Assembly (NCBI RefSeq): GCF_005222845.1
Contig: NZ_STFZ01000007.1
Location: forward strand, 230,203 to 294,202
Length of the DNA stretch: 64,000 nucleotides
Direction of reading: 5' to 3'
DNA from: Rhizobium sp. FY34
GTDB lineage: Bacteria; Pseudomonadota; Alphaproteobacteria; Rhizobiales; Rhizobiaceae
Shown here: positions 1 through 9,173 of the stretch, piece by piece
Position numbering within the stretch: position 1 is the stretch's first letter
How the letters are laid out: each line of letters opens with the position of its first letter
Notes under the pieces: generated by a model
The model's input: only the letters and a program-made list of their open reading frames with translations
What the model was told of the DNA's origin: nothing
Databases searched by the model: none
Position numbers and translations under genes: made by a program

Positions 1-2
1 CC

Positions 3-122
3 ATGCTGAAATACGGCATGCCCGACCTGCGCGACTTCTTCAACGCCGATGTGCGCTGGATGAGCCATTACGGTTTCCGCCCGCTCGACATGCCGACGCT
101 GTTTGGTGGGTTGAGCCAGTAA
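3..122 (+). CDS. pheS: Phenylalanine-tRNA ligase alpha subunit, C-terminal end (partial)
   Basis: The open frame entering from the left edge ends at a TAA 23 bases before pheT. Its last 39 residues include [16 protein letters not shown] and HYGFRPLD, which match the conserved C-terminus of the bacterial PheRS alpha chain. The alpha chain carries the aminoacylation active site and works as an alpha2-beta2 tetramer with PheT in the cytoplasm. The short spacing and shared strand indicate the usual pheST operon. Only the tail is present, so the start and catalytic motifs cannot be judged. Confidence 0.93.
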   Translation: MLKYGMPDLRDFFNADVRWMSHYGFRPLDMPTLFGGLSQ

Positions 123-145
123 ATCCGGCAAGGAGGATAGAACAC

Positions 146-2572
146 ATGAAATTCACACTCTCCTGGCTGAAGGATCACCTGGATACCGACGCCACCCTCG
201 GCGAGATCTGCGAACGCCTGACGGCCATTGGTCTTGAGGTCGAGGATGTCGATGACAAGGCGGCCTATAGGCCCTTCGTCATTGCCAAGGTCCTGTCTGC
301 TGAAAAGCATCCGTCCGCCGACCGGTTGAAGGTGCTGATGGTCGATACTGGTGAGGGTAAGCCGGTTCAGGTCGTCTGCGGCGCGCCAAATGCGCGCGAA
401 GGTCTCGTTGGTGTTCTGGCGCGCCCCGGCACCTATGTGCCTGGCATCGATGTGACGCTGGCCGTGGGCAATATCCGTGGCGTCGAAAGCCATGGCATGA
501 TGTGCTCCGAAAAGGAGCTGAATATTTCCGATAGCCATGACGGCATTATCGATCTGGCGGGCGATGCGCCGGTCGGCTCCAGCTTTGCCGCCTATGTCGG
601 TCTCGACGATCCGATGATCGAAATCAATCTGACGCCGAACCGCCCGGATTGCACAAGCATTTACGGCATTGCGCGGGATCTGGCGGCTTCCGGTCTCGGC
701 AGGCTGAAGGCGTCAAAAGCGCCTGATTTTAGCGTCAGCGGCGAAACGCCGGTTACCGTCACCATCGATCTCGATGACGAGCGCCTGTGCCCCGGCTTTG
801 CGCTGCGCCTGGTGCGCGGCGTGAAGAACGGCCCGAGCCCGGCCTGGATGCAAACGCGGCTGAAGGCGATCGGCCTTCGCCCGATCAATGCGCTGGTCGA
901 TATCACCAATTATATGACCTTCGACCAGGGCCGGCCGATGCATGTGTTTGATGCGGCCAAGGTTGCCGGCAATCTGACCGTGCGGCGCGCGAAGGAGGGC
1001 GAGGAGATCCTGGCGCTCGATACGCGCAGCTATAAGCTGACACCCAATACCGTGGTGATTGCCGATGACAAGGGCGTCGAATCCATCGGCGGCATCATGG
1101 GCGGCGAACATTCCGGCTGCGATGAAAACACCGTGGACGTGTTGATCGAATCGGCGCTGTGGGACCCGATCAATGTGGCCAAGTCCGGCCGTTCGCTCGG
1201 TATCATCACCGATGCGCGCTACCGGTTCGAGCGTGGCGTGGACCCGGAATATATGATGCCGGGATTGGAGCGCACGACACAGCTGGTGCTGGATCTTTGC
1301 GGTGGTGTGGCAGCGCAGGCCAAGGTCGCCGGCTACAAGGGTCATGATGCACGCCATATCGATTTTCCCTTCGCCGAAGTGAAGCGCCTGACGGGCCTGG
1401 TGATTTCGCTCGAGGAGAGCCGGCAGATCCTGACCGGTCTCGGCTTCGAGATTGTCTCGGGCAATGAGAGCATGGCAACCGTTGCCGTGCCCTCCTGGCG
1501 CCCGGATGTGGATGGCAAGGCCGATCTCGTGGAAGAGGTCATGCGCATCCATGGCGTCGATCAGATCCGGCCCGAGCCGCTCGAAAGCCTCGGCACGGTG
1601 AATGGTCGTATCCTGACGGTGCTGCAGGTGCGCAGTCGCACGGCGAAGCGAGCGCTCGCCTCGCGTGGCATGCTGGAAGCGGTCACCTGGTCCTTCATTT
1701 CTGAAGGACAGGCCAAGCTGTTTGGCGGCGGCAAGCCGCAGCTGAAGCTTGCCAACCCGATTGCCGCCGATATGTCGGATATGCGTCCCTCGCTTTTGCC
1801 GGGGCTTCTGACGGCTGCCCAGCGCAATGCCGACAAGGGTTTTGGCGATGTGGCGATCTTCGAAGTGTCTGGCACCTATGAGGGCGACACGCCCGATGCC
1901 CAGCGGCGCGTGGCAGGCGGTATCCGCCGTGGCACGGCCTCGCTTTCCGGCGCTGGAAAATCCTGGTCGAATGCGGCCAAGGGCGGCGGCAAGCCGGTCG
2001 ATGTCTATGATGCAAAAGCCGATGCGCTGGCCGTGATCGAAGCCTGCGGCCTGCCGATGGGTAATGTGCAGGTGGAGCAGGGCGGTCCCGCCTGGTATCA
2101 TCCGGGCCGTTCCGGCACCATCAAGATGGGCCCGAAAGTCGTGCTTGGCCATTTCGGCGAATTCCACCCGAACACGCTTTCGGCGCTTGATGTGTCGGGT
2201 GCACTGGCCGGTTTCGAGGTCTATCTCGATGCCATGCCTGAGCCGAAGAAGAAGGCGACGCGCACCAAGCCGGCGCTGGAGCTTTCGCCCTTCCAGATGG
2301 TGAAGCGCGATTTTGCCTTCGTGGTGGAAAAGTCCGTCGAGGCCGGTGCCTTGATCAAGGCTGCAACGACTGCCGACCGCAAGCTGATCACCGGCGTCAA
2401 TGTCTTTGACGTGTTCGAAGGCGCGTCGGTCGGCGAGGGCCGGAAGTCGATTGCCATCGAAGTGCTGATCCAGCCCGTCGACAAGACATTGACGGATGAG
2501 GATTTCGACGCGCTGACAGCCAAGATCGTCGCCAATGTCGAAAAAACGACGGGCGGCAGCCTGCGCGCCTGA
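146..2572 (+). CDS. pheT: Phenylalanine-tRNA ligase beta subunit
   Basis: An 808-residue protein of normal length for bacterial PheT. It begins [16 protein letters not shown], followed by an OB-fold tRNA-binding domain at about residues 40-150, the B3/B4 editing region ([34 protein letters not shown]), the B5 domain and the catalytic-like core, and ends in an anticodon-binding FDX-ACB domain (about 710-808, starting [14 protein letters not shown]). An AAGGAGG Shine-Dalgarno lies just upstream of the ATG. It follows pheS directly. The beta chain forms the PheRS tetramer and hydrolyses mis-charged Tyr-tRNA(Phe). No clear terminator is seen right after the stop. Confidence 0.98.
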   Translation: MKFTLSWLKDHLDTDATLGEICERLTAIGLEVEDVDDKAAYRPFVIAKVLSAEKHPSADRLKVLMVDTGEGKPVQVVCGAPNAREGLVGVLARPGTYVPGIDVTLAVGNIRGVESHGMMCSEKELNISDSHDGIIDLAGDAPVGSSFAAYVGLDDPMIEINLTPNRPDCTSIYGIARDLAASGLGRLKASKAPDFSVSGETPVTVTIDLDDERLCPGFALRLVRGVKNGPSPAWMQTRLKAIGLRPINALVDITNYMTFDQGRPMHVFDAAKVAGNLTVRRAKEGEEILALDTRSYKLTPNTVVIADDKGVESIGGIMGGEHSGCDENTVDVLIESALWDPINVAKSGRSLGIITDARYRFERGVDPEYMMPGLERTTQLVLDLCGGVAAQAKVAGYKGHDARHIDFPFAEVKRLTGLVISLEESRQILTGLGFEIVSGNESMATVAVPSWRPDVDGKADLVEEVMRIHGVDQIRPEPLESLGTVNGRILTVLQVRSRTAKRALASRGMLEAVTWSFISEGQAKLFGGGKPQLKLANPIAADMSDMRPSLLPGLLTAAQRNADKGFGDVAIFEVSGTYEGDTPDAQRRVAGGIRRGTASLSGAGKSWSNAAKGGGKPVDVYDAKADALAVIEACGLPMGNVQVEQGGPAWYHPGRSGTIKMGPKVVLGHFGEFHPNTLSALDVSGALAGFEVYLDAMPEPKKKATRTKPALELSPFQMVKRDFAFVVEKSVEAGALIKAATTADRKLITGVNVFDVFEGASVGEGRKSIAIEVLIQPVDKTLTDEDFDALTAKIVANVEKTTGGSLRA

Positions 2573-3200
2573 TCTGCGCCCTGAAACATTGCTTCGGCCG
2601 GGATGCGGGAAACTGCCTTCCGGCTGTTCTGCGTCTGGGTGCGGCTCTGTCAAAGATCGGGCAGGCGCCCTCGTTCACGCGACCTGTTCGATCCGTGGCT
2701 TGAATTGTCCTTGTCACCTATCGGTCGGGGCGCTGAAAGCTGCCTCGTAAGGGTTTGTTAGGGTGACACCTTTCAGCGCCCCGTTCGGCATTTTTATCCG
2801 CCGGTTCGGCCTCTCTGCCTGAAAGGACCGGCTGGTGCCTTTTTCCATCGCCGTTCCCGGTGTTTCCATGGGTGGAAAACCCGAGCGGACAACGGGCGAT
2901 GAGACCCTGCACCGTCCTTCCCCTTGTACACCCAACAGGTGTGCCCGACGCGCAGCTGGGCGCCTTGACAAGGATCGGCGCTTTCGTCCGACGCGCTTCT
3001 CCTTCCTGCCGTGTCGTCGGGGGGAGACAGTTTTGACGGACTCGGATGATGGGGTTTTGCATCTCACCCGCCTGACCCGAACCGGCCCCGCATCGCAGCA
3101 CGCCTGCCGGTGTATCCGCTGCGGGATGGGGAGAGTGTAGGCACAAGCTGGAGAGGCGGGGATGACGGGATGGAATTTATTTTATGGGGAGGGCTTTGTA
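2573..3200. other. Long intergenic stretch after pheT without a convincing gene
   Basis: About 630 bases with open frames on both strands (2835-3140 plus, 2718-3146 minus). Their translations are rich in Arg, Pro, Gly and Cys with no domain, no good ribosome site and no hydrophobic pattern, so I do not call them genes. The stretch is rich in inverted repeats, including the 13-base stem-loop listed separately. Its translations (for example GFSTHGNTGNGDG) remind me of spurious ORFs annotated in other rhizobial genomes, which would fit a repeated or structured non-coding element. That resemblance is from memory and unverified. Confidence 0.5.
2727..2782. other. Long stem-loop with a perfect 13-base stem
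   Basis: GGGGCGCTGAAAG at 2727-2739 is the exact reverse complement of CTTTCAGCGCCCC at 2770-2782, with a 30-base loop. A second pair, TGTCACC (about 2713-2719) and GGTGACA (about 2762-2768), could form an alternative overlapping stem. There is no U-run after it, so it is not a classic terminator. It may be part of a structured RNA or of a repeat element. Confidence 0.5.
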
Positions 3201-3389
3201 CCCCCCTCTGCCCTGCCGGGCATCTCCCCCTCAAGGAGGGAGATCACCGTGTAGCCAGCCTCGCTGTCTTTCCGAAATGCTGCGGTGCAGATGACAACTT
3301 CATCGTCGAGTGCTTTGCTTAGGAAGAAGCGGGTGCGTCTTACCGATCTCCCTCCTTGAGGGGGAGATGCCCGGCAGGGCAGAGGGGGG
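3201..3389. repeat. RIME/MITE-like element with perfect 45-base inverted termini
   Basis: The 45 bases at 3201-3245 are the exact reverse complement of 3345-3389, separated by 99 bases. Each arm is itself partly palindromic (CATCTCCCCC facing GGAGGGAGATC, and CCCTGCCGGG). Rhizobial genomes are known to carry RIME-type mosaic palindromic intergenic elements; assignment to that family is inference from structure and composition. Related but diverged arms occur at 32531-32668. No transposase is encoded inside. Confidence 0.7.
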
Positions 3390-3435
3390 CCTGGCAATGT
3401 CGACAGAGGCGAAAGCCAACCGTCGCCATCGCGCC

Positions 3436-3522
3436 TTAAAAGATCAGCTTGAGCAGCAAAACGACCACGATCAGGCCGATGATGAAAATGACGCCGACGG
3501 TACCACCAATAAATTTCAGAAT
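3436..3522 (-). CDS. 28-residue single-pass membrane peptide with an ATT start
   Basis: The minus-strand frame encodes a Lys-containing tip followed by an almost unbroken hydrophobic run, starting ILKFIGGTVGVIF and ending VLLLKLIF, i.e. one transmembrane helix. A strong AGGAG lies five bases before an ATT codon, and the ten bases AGGAGACAGC are identical to the ribosome site of the ArsC-like gene at 24350-24700, which is followed by ATG. No ATG, GTG or TTG is available in the right place; CTG, the second codon, is the only alternative. Function is unknown. ATT initiation is rare, so a base change in this strain or a sequence error are alternatives. Confidence 0.5.
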   Translation of the reverse strand: MLKFIGGTVGVIFIIGLIVVVLLLKLIF

Positions 3523-3662
3523 GCTGTCTCCTGCTAGTCTGTGCAATCCGGCTGAAGCCATCCGGCCTTGCCTCAATAGATATGCTAGGGAAACTGGTAG
3601 AAAGCCCGTTTGTGCCAGTGCGGTCTACCCGGTCAATGGGGCTGGATAAGTAGGATAGCGGC

Positions 3663-3962
3663 ATGAACCGATGGAACATTCCCGACTGGCTGGAACAAGA
3701 AGTTCGCGAGCGAGACAAGTATTGCGTCTATTGCCGCTGCAACTTTGGTGGTGGTACCGGCAAAGGCAGCCATAGGAGCTGGGAGCATGTCGTCAACGAT
3801 GCAAACATAATAACCAGAGAGAATATCGTACTATGTTGCCGTTCCTGCAATTCAAGCAAGGGCGCGAAGCTGCTGACCACCTGGCTGGAGTCGGCCTATT
3901 GCAAGCGGCGCGGTATTACCGTTGATAGTGTTGCAGACGTGGTGAAACACACCTTGATCTAA
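3663..3962 (+). CDS. Small HNH endonuclease-like protein
   Basis: A 99-residue protein with the plan of a stand-alone HNH nuclease. It has a CxxC zinc pair at C21/C24, a histidine in WEHVV (H42), an asparagine in ENIVLCC (N54) and a second CxxC at C59/C62 followed by NSSKG. The HNH family uses this beta-beta-alpha-metal fold to nick or cut DNA; many small members have unknown roles (phage packaging, restriction, repair). It stands alone beside a palindromic repeat, with no restriction or phage partner nearby. The upstream ribosome site is weak (GGATAGC). Confidence 0.75.
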   Translation: MNRWNIPDWLEQEVRERDKYCVYCRCNFGGGTGKGSHRSWEHVVNDANIITRENIVLCCRSCNSSKGAKLLTTWLESAYCKRRGITVDSVADVVKHTLI

Positions 3963-4028
3963 CCATCGAGCCTTCGCACTGCCGGGCAATTTTGCCCATG
4001 CTCAGCGCATTTTGCACTGTAGCCGGAA

Positions 4029-4054
4029 CCTTCTCCCACGAATGAGGGAGAAGG
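4029..4054. terminator. Hairpin between converging genes
   Basis: CCTTCTCCC at 4029-4037 pairs perfectly with GGGAGAAGG at 4046-4054 around an 8-base loop. It lies between the end of the HNH gene (plus) and the end of the 52-residue gene (minus), a position suited to bidirectional termination or 3-prime-end stabilisation. It lacks a clean U-run. The sequence resembles the palindromic intergenic repeats elsewhere in the window. Confidence 0.45.
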
Positions 4055-4065
4055 GAGCAAGGGCT

Positions 4066-4081
4066 GCCGCCTTCCGGCGGC
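4066..4081 (-). terminator. GC-rich hairpin after the 52-residue gene
   Basis: GCCGCC (4066-4071) and GGCGGC (4076-4081) form a six-base GC stem with a four-base loop (GGAA on the minus strand), nine bases after the minus-strand stop at 4090. It could end or stabilise that transcript. No U-run follows, so the terminator call is tentative. Confidence 0.35.
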
Positions 4082-4089
4082 TGCACGGC

Positions 4090-4248
4090 TTACAGGCTGA
4101 CGCGGCGGCCTTCCTTGTCGGCATTCTTACGGTCGCTGCCATGCTTGGCAAGGATCGCCTTGGCATCTTCCACCGAGATGCGGTGCTTCTTGGCAAAGGG
4201 AATGGGCTCGTAGCCCTGCGCTACGGCATCGGTTTTCGGGTCTGACAT
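4090..4248 (-). CDS. Small conserved-type hypothetical protein (52 aa)
   Basis: The minus-strand frame starts with ATG at 4248 and encodes a hydrophilic 52-residue protein with the segment EPIPFAKKHRISVEDAKAIL, then AKHGSDRKNADKEGRR. The KHRIS-x-EDAKAIL stretch has the look of a short helix-turn-helix-like or DUF3606-like module, but I cannot assign a family with certainty. No signal peptide or membrane segment. It lies downstream of rsgA on the same strand, with about 150 bases between, and may share its transcript. Confidence 0.65.
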   Translation of the reverse strand: MSDPKTDAVAQGYEPIPFAKKHRISVEDAKAILAKHGSDRKNADKEGRRVSL

Positions 4249-4397
4249 GGAAGTTTCCAATCCTTATGGCTCCGGCGGGTTGCCGGTGCATCTCTTGTGC
4301 CGTTGAGCGGGGACGTGCGTTCGCCACGGTCTCGGCGACAGTCGCGCGCAAAGCCTGCAGCGCTATGACACCTATATGGGGTATAAAGCCGCAGAAC

Positions 4398-5492
4398 TCA
4401 ATATTTCTTCTTGCGCAGGGTCTTGTTACCCTTCGGACCGCTATAGACCGGCGTGCGATCGCGGTTTTCGGAAGACAAAGTGCGCCAGCGTTCCAGTCGG
4501 GCTGCATCCAGCGTGCCGGCTTTGACGGCCGCCTGCACGGCGCAGCCCGGTTCATGCGCATGGGTGCAATCGCGAAAGCGGCAATGCGGCGCAAGCTCGG
4601 TGATTTCGGCAAACAGCGTATCGATGCCATCTGTCACGTCGCTCACATAAAGCGTGCGGATACCCGGCGTATCGATCACCCAGCCGCCGCCGGAAATGGC
4701 ATGCAGCGAGCGGGCGGTGGTGGTGTGGCGGCCCTTGGCATCGGCCTCGCGGATCGCACCGGTTTTCTGCTGGGTTTCAGCATCGGGGCCGGCCAGCGTA
4801 TTGACGAGCGTCGATTTTCCGACGCCCGATGAGCCAACCAGCGCCACGGTTCGGCCGGGGCCGCACCAGGGCTGAAGCGGTGCTGTGGCATCCGGCGAGA
4901 GCGCATTGACCATGACGACCGGCAGATCGCGCTGCAGCGCCAGTGCCTGATCGGCAAAGACCTGCGCATCCTCCACCGTATCGGTCTTGGTCAAGACGAT
5001 CACCGGCTGTGTGCCAGCCTCATTGGCCATGATCAGGTAGCGTTCCAGCCGCGAGGGGTTGAAATCGGCATTGCAGGAGGTGACGATGAACAGCGTATCG
5101 ACATTTGCAGCGGCCAGCTGCTGGCCAAAGGCGCCTTCCGTGCGCCGCTGCAACACAGTCTGGCGGTCCAGCCGGCGCATCAGAAGCCCGGTATAGGGTG
5201 CGGCCAGAACCCAGTCTCCCACGGCAAAATCGGCAGTATTGCTATTGGGGGGAAGCTCGATCGGCACCGGGCCGCTGGCATCGATTGCATCCAGCCGATC
5301 GCGGTGGACGGATGAGATGCGCCGCACGAGAAGCTCGGTTTCCTCAGCGCGCACCTGATCGGTAAAGAAGGCGCTGCAGCCCAGCCGCGCAAGGCCGGCT
5401 ATGTCGGACAGACCGGTCAAGCGGCAGGACCAAGGGTTTGAGAGCGTGACATGGGCGGAATTTCCTTGGTCAAAGCAGTTGGCCCTTCTCAT
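4398..5492 (-). CDS. rsgA: Ribosome small subunit-dependent GTPase A
   Basis: A 364-residue circularly permuted GTPase of the RsgA/YjeQ family, which acts in late 30S ribosome maturation. After an N-terminal OB-fold region (FAVGDWVLAAPYTG) the GTPase motifs appear in permuted order: G4 (VIVLTKTD), G1/P-loop (GSSGVGKSTL), then G3 (DTPGIR). The C-terminal zinc module C-x4-C-x-H-x5-C is visible in HCRFRDCTHAHEPGC, followed by a basic tail with KGNKTLRKKKY. All hallmarks are present. The N-terminus is a little longer than usual, so a later start is possible. Confidence 0.96.
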   Translation of the reverse strand: MRRANCFDQGNSAHVTLSNPWSCRLTGLSDIAGLARLGCSAFFTDQVRAEETELLVRRISSVHRDRLDAIDASGPVPIELPPNSNTADFAVGDWVLAAPYTGLLMRRLDRQTVLQRRTEGAFGQQLAAANVDTLFIVTSCNADFNPSRLERYLIMANEAGTQPVIVLTKTDTVEDAQVFADQALALQRDLPVVMVNALSPDATAPLQPWCGPGRTVALVGSSGVGKSTLVNTLAGPDAETQQKTGAIREADAKGRHTTTARSLHAISGGGWVIDTPGIRTLYVSDVTDGIDTLFAEITELAPHCRFRDCTHAHEPGCAVQAAVKAGTLDAARLERWRTLSSENRDRTPVYSGPKGNKTLRKKKY

Positions 5493-5588
5493 AGCGCAGA
5501 AACGGGGCGGTGACGCGGGAAATGTTTTTGGGGCGGCGATTTACTGAAGGGGAAGCTTGGCCGGTTGGGGAGGAAGGCCCCTCCCCAA

Positions 5589-5611
5589 CCCCTCCCCACA
5601 AGGGGGAGGGG
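5589..5611. repeat. Palindromic intergenic repeat (CCCCTCCCC / GGGGAGGGG)
   Basis: CCCCTCCCC at 5589-5597 faces GGGGGAGGGG at 5602-5611 across a short loop, preceded by a partial copy of the left arm. It sits upstream of rsgA and downstream of the aldo/keto reductase, both minus strand, so it could also act as a terminator for the latter. Composition and form resemble the other rhizobial palindromes in this window. Confidence 0.5.
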
Positions 5612-5657
5612 CTGACATGCCGCAGCGTTTCTACTGCCTATTGCCTACTGGCTAACC

Positions 5658-6653
<996 letters not shown>

Positions 6654-6696
6654 GGCAATGGTCTCCGTGTTGTCGAGGCAGACCAGAGCGGCTGCC

Positions 6697-6709
6697 GATT
6701 ACTGTAATC
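6697..6709. promoter_or_regulatory. Palindrome in the AKR/LysR divergent promoter region
   Basis: GATTAC-T-GTAATC is a perfect 13-base inverted repeat between the divergent aldo/keto reductase and lysR genes. LysR-type regulators bind dyads of the T-N11-A kind, which this fits. Candidate site only. Confidence 0.45.
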
Positions 6710-6756
6710 TAGGGCCTGCGGATGAGAAGGAAAATAGATGCAAATTCCAACGGGCT

Positions 6757-6773
6757 GTTCTATCATTTAGAAC
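6757..6773. promoter_or_regulatory. Palindrome touching the lysR start, likely autoregulatory box
   Basis: GTTCTA-N5-TAGAAC, a perfect 17-base dyad ending one base before the lysR ATG, contains a T-N11-A LysR core. A regulator bound here would block its own translation start region or promoter, matching classic LysR negative autoregulation. The role is inferred from position. Confidence 0.5.
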
Positions 6774-6774
6774 A

Positions 6775-7665
6775 ATGAACCGCACACAGCTCTCTCAACT
6801 CGCCGTTCTGGCCGCCGTGGCCGAACATAGAAGTTTTCGCAAGGCGGCAGCCGAGCTGAAGATCGCGCCCTCAGCCGTCAGCCATGCGGTATCGTCTCTT
6901 GAGGAAAGTCTCGGGCTGCGCCTGCTTCAGCGCACGACGCGCAGCGTGGCGCCGACAGAAGAAGGCCGGATGGTGATTGAGCGCCTGACGCCTGCCTTGA
7001 CGGAGATTGCTGCCGCGCTGGAAACACTTGCGGAGCGGCGCGACCAGCCGGCAGGCCCCCTGCGCCTGACCATGCCGATGCTGGCAGCCGAAGAGCTTAT
7101 CATGCCGCGGCTGGCGCAATTCCTCACGCTCTATCCGCAGATCGAGTTTGATCTGCGCACCGATGACCGTTTCGAGGATATTGTCGACAAGGGCTTTGAT
7201 GCCGGATTGCGGCTGGGCGAACACCTGGAAGCGGATATGGTGGCCGTCCGGGCAAGCGGCCCCTGGCAGGGGACAATCGTCGGCGCGCCTTCCTATCTGG
7301 AGAAGAACCCCCCACCGCAACAGCCGCGTGAACTGATCGGCCACCGCTGCATTCGCCGCCGCTTTTCAAGCGGCGCAATCTATCGGTGGGAGCTGGAGAA
7401 ACAGGGCAAGCCGGTGGTGGTTGATGTCAGCGGGCCGCTGATCCTTTCGAGCCAGCACCTGATGCGCCAGGCGGCGATCGACGGGCTCGGGCTTGCCTTT
7501 GTCTTTGACCGGCGTGTGGAGGAGGATATTGCGGCAGGGCGGCTGGTGCGGGTGCTGGAAGACTGGTGCCCGCCCTTTGATGGGTTCTACATCTACTATC
7601 CCTCGCGCCGGCAGATGCGGCCATCTCTGCGCGCCTTCGTCGATTTCTTCCGATGGCGCGCATGA
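6775..7665 (+). CDS. LysR family transcriptional regulator
   Basis: 296 residues from the ATG at 6775 (MNRTQLSQLAVL); an upstream in-frame extension is rejected because it runs through the divergent promoter. The N-terminal winged helix-turn-helix reads SFRKAAAELKIAPSAVSHAVSSLE, and the C-terminal periplasmic-binding-like effector domain spans about 90-290 (RLTMPMLAAEELIMPRL). It diverges from an aldo/keto reductase and is probably its regulator. It ends six bases from the converging acetyltransferase gene. Confidence 0.93.
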   Translation: MNRTQLSQLAVLAAVAEHRSFRKAAAELKIAPSAVSHAVSSLEESLGLRLLQRTTRSVAPTEEGRMVIERLTPALTEIAAALETLAERRDQPAGPLRLTMPMLAAEELIMPRLAQFLTLYPQIEFDLRTDDRFEDIVDKGFDAGLRLGEHLEADMVAVRASGPWQGTIVGAPSYLEKNPPPQQPRELIGHRCIRRRFSSGAIYRWELEKQGKPVVVDVSGPLILSSQHLMRQAAIDGLGLAFVFDRRVEEDIAAGRLVRVLEDWCPPFDGFYIYYPSRRQMRPSLRAFVDFFRWRA

Positions 7666-7671
7666 GACATG

Positions 7672-8118
7672 TCAGAATTTGATGCGGTAGCGCACGTGTC
7701 CGTCGGACTTGACGAACGAGTCGTAAAGTTTGCGCGCCGTTTGATTGCCCTCGTCGGTATGCCAGTAAAGCCGCGACCAGCCGTTTTTCTGAGACAGGGC
7801 CACGAGATCTTCCATCAGGGCCCGGCCAATGCCCTTGCCGCGAAATCTTTCATCAAGGAAGAGATCCTCCAGATAGCAATCCGGCGTCTTCACCCAGGTG
7901 GAATCGTGAAAATGGTGGATGGCAAAGCCGGCCATTTGCCCGTCCACCTCCGCCACGCGCATGGCAACGCGTGAGGTGGGATCGAGAATGCGCGACCAGG
8001 TATGATCGGTCACATCATCGGCAAGCGTCACCTTGTAAAAGGCAAGATAATCGGCCCAGAGCTTTTTCCAGGCCGCTTCGTCTGAAGGTTCGGCGTCGCG
8101 AATGAGGATATCGGGCAT
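7672..8118 (-). CDS. GNAT family N-acetyltransferase
   Basis: A 148-residue single-domain acetyltransferase. The acetyl-CoA pyrophosphate-binding motif A reads LFLDERFRGKGIGRALME (Q/RxxGxG/A), followed by a typical motif B with LYWHTDEGNQTARKLYD. It begins with IRDAEPSDEAAW, usual for this fold. The acceptor substrate is unknown. Its ATG overlaps the stop of the upstream aldo/keto reductase gene by one base (8118), so the two are translationally coupled. Confidence 0.9.
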   Translation of the reverse strand: MPDILIRDAEPSDEAAWKKLWADYLAFYKVTLADDVTDHTWSRILDPTSRVAMRVAEVDGQMAGFAIHHFHDSTWVKTPDCYLEDLFLDERFRGKGIGRALMEDLVALSQKNGWSRLYWHTDEGNQTARKLYDSFVKSDGHVRYRIKF

Positions 8119-9068
8119 CAGGCACCTGCCTCGTTCAGTGCCTGCATCTGGCTGTCGGACAGCGTCAGCGTGCCGGCCTCCAGCAGTGCCTGCAACTGGC
8201 TGAGGCTGGTGGCAGAGGCAATCGGTGCCGTGATGCCGGGGCGCGCAGCAACCCAGGCGATGGCGATCGTGGCAAGCGAGGCGCCGGTCTCTGCGGCAAT
8301 CGCATCCAGAACGGCCAGAATCCGCAGGCCCTTGTCGTTCAGGTAATCTGCCATGCGATAGCCGCGTGCCTTGCCGGCCGCATCTTCAGCCTTGCGATAC
8401 TTGCCGGTCAAAAAGCCGGCGGCAAGCGCATAATAGCTGATGACGCCAATGTCTTCCCGAATGCAGAGGTCTTTCAGCGGGCCTTCGAATTTCTGGCGGG
8501 CATAGAGATTATATTCCGGCTGCAGCACATCAAAGCGCGGCAGGCCGGCCTTTTGCGCCGCATCGAACGTATCCTGCAGCTGGCTAGCATTGTAATTGGA
8601 GCAGCCGATGGCGCGCACCTTGCCGGCCTGCTTCAACCTTGAAAACGCCTCCAGCGTTTCCTCGATTGCCACATCCGGATCCGGCTTGTGGGCGAGATAG
8701 AGATCGATGTAATCGGTGCCGAGGCGAGTGAGCGAGGCCTCGACCGCCTCTTCGATCCAGCGCTTCGAAAGGCCCGTCTTGCGGTCCTTGTTCTCGTAAC
8801 CGACCTTGGTGACGATCACCGCCTTGTCGCGGGATACCGTGCCGCGCTTCAGCCATTGGCCGATGATTGCCTCGCTTTCGCCGCCCTGATGGCCGTCCAC
8901 CCAGGCGGAATAGACATCGGCCGTATCGATCGTGTTGTAGCCGGCCTCGAAGAACCGGTCGAGGAGATCAAATGAGGTCTTCTCATCGGCCGTCCAGCCG
9001 AAGACATTGCCGCCAAAGACGACAGGAGCGATGGAAAGGCCGGTGCGGCCAAGCGGGCGCAGATGCAT
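8118..9068 (-). CDS. Aldo/keto reductase
   Basis: 316 residues from ATG at 9068 (MHLRPLGRTGLSIAPVVFGG); the longer frame upstream lacks family similarity. Catalytic residues are visible in TIDTADVYS (Asp, Tyr), VTKVGY (Lys) and LYLAHKPDPD (His), with the C-terminal cofactor region APIASATSLSQLQAL. It belongs to the AKR group with the first reductase in this window but is clearly different in sequence. It is coupled to the GNAT gene by a one-base overlap. Confidence 0.91.
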   Translation of the reverse strand: MHLRPLGRTGLSIAPVVFGGNVFGWTADEKTSFDLLDRFFEAGYNTIDTADVYSAWVDGHQGGESEAIIGQWLKRGTVSRDKAVIVTKVGYENKDRKTGLSKRWIEEAVEASLTRLGTDYIDLYLAHKPDPDVAIEETLEAFSRLKQAGKVRAIGCSNYNASQLQDTFDAAQKAGLPRFDVLQPEYNLYARQKFEGPLKDLCIREDIGVISYYALAAGFLTGKYRKAEDAAGKARGYRMADYLNDKGLRILAVLDAIAAETGASLATIAIAWVAARPGITAPIASATSLSQLQALLEAGTLTLSDSQMQALNEAGA

Positions 9069-9173
9069 GCGGAAAACCTCTTGATGGAATGACGGGCGAC
9101 GCGCGGTCTCCCGCGCCGATCGCACAAGGCTAACGCTGTGGGATGTCATGCACCATTCAATTTGCGTGATGGG

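Noticed and set aside
713..2653. A 646-codon open frame on the minus strand over pheT
   Set aside because: It lies fully opposite a certain gene; long antisense frames are expected in GC-rich DNA, and its translation has no family features.
2718..3146. A 142-codon minus-strand and a 101-codon plus-strand frame after pheT
   Set aside because: No ribosome site, atypical composition and overlap with strong inverted repeats; more likely non-coding.
3182..3718. A 178-codon minus-strand frame running through the palindromic element
   Set aside because: It reads through both repeat arms, giving mirror-like peptide stretches, and crosses the small membrane peptide gene.
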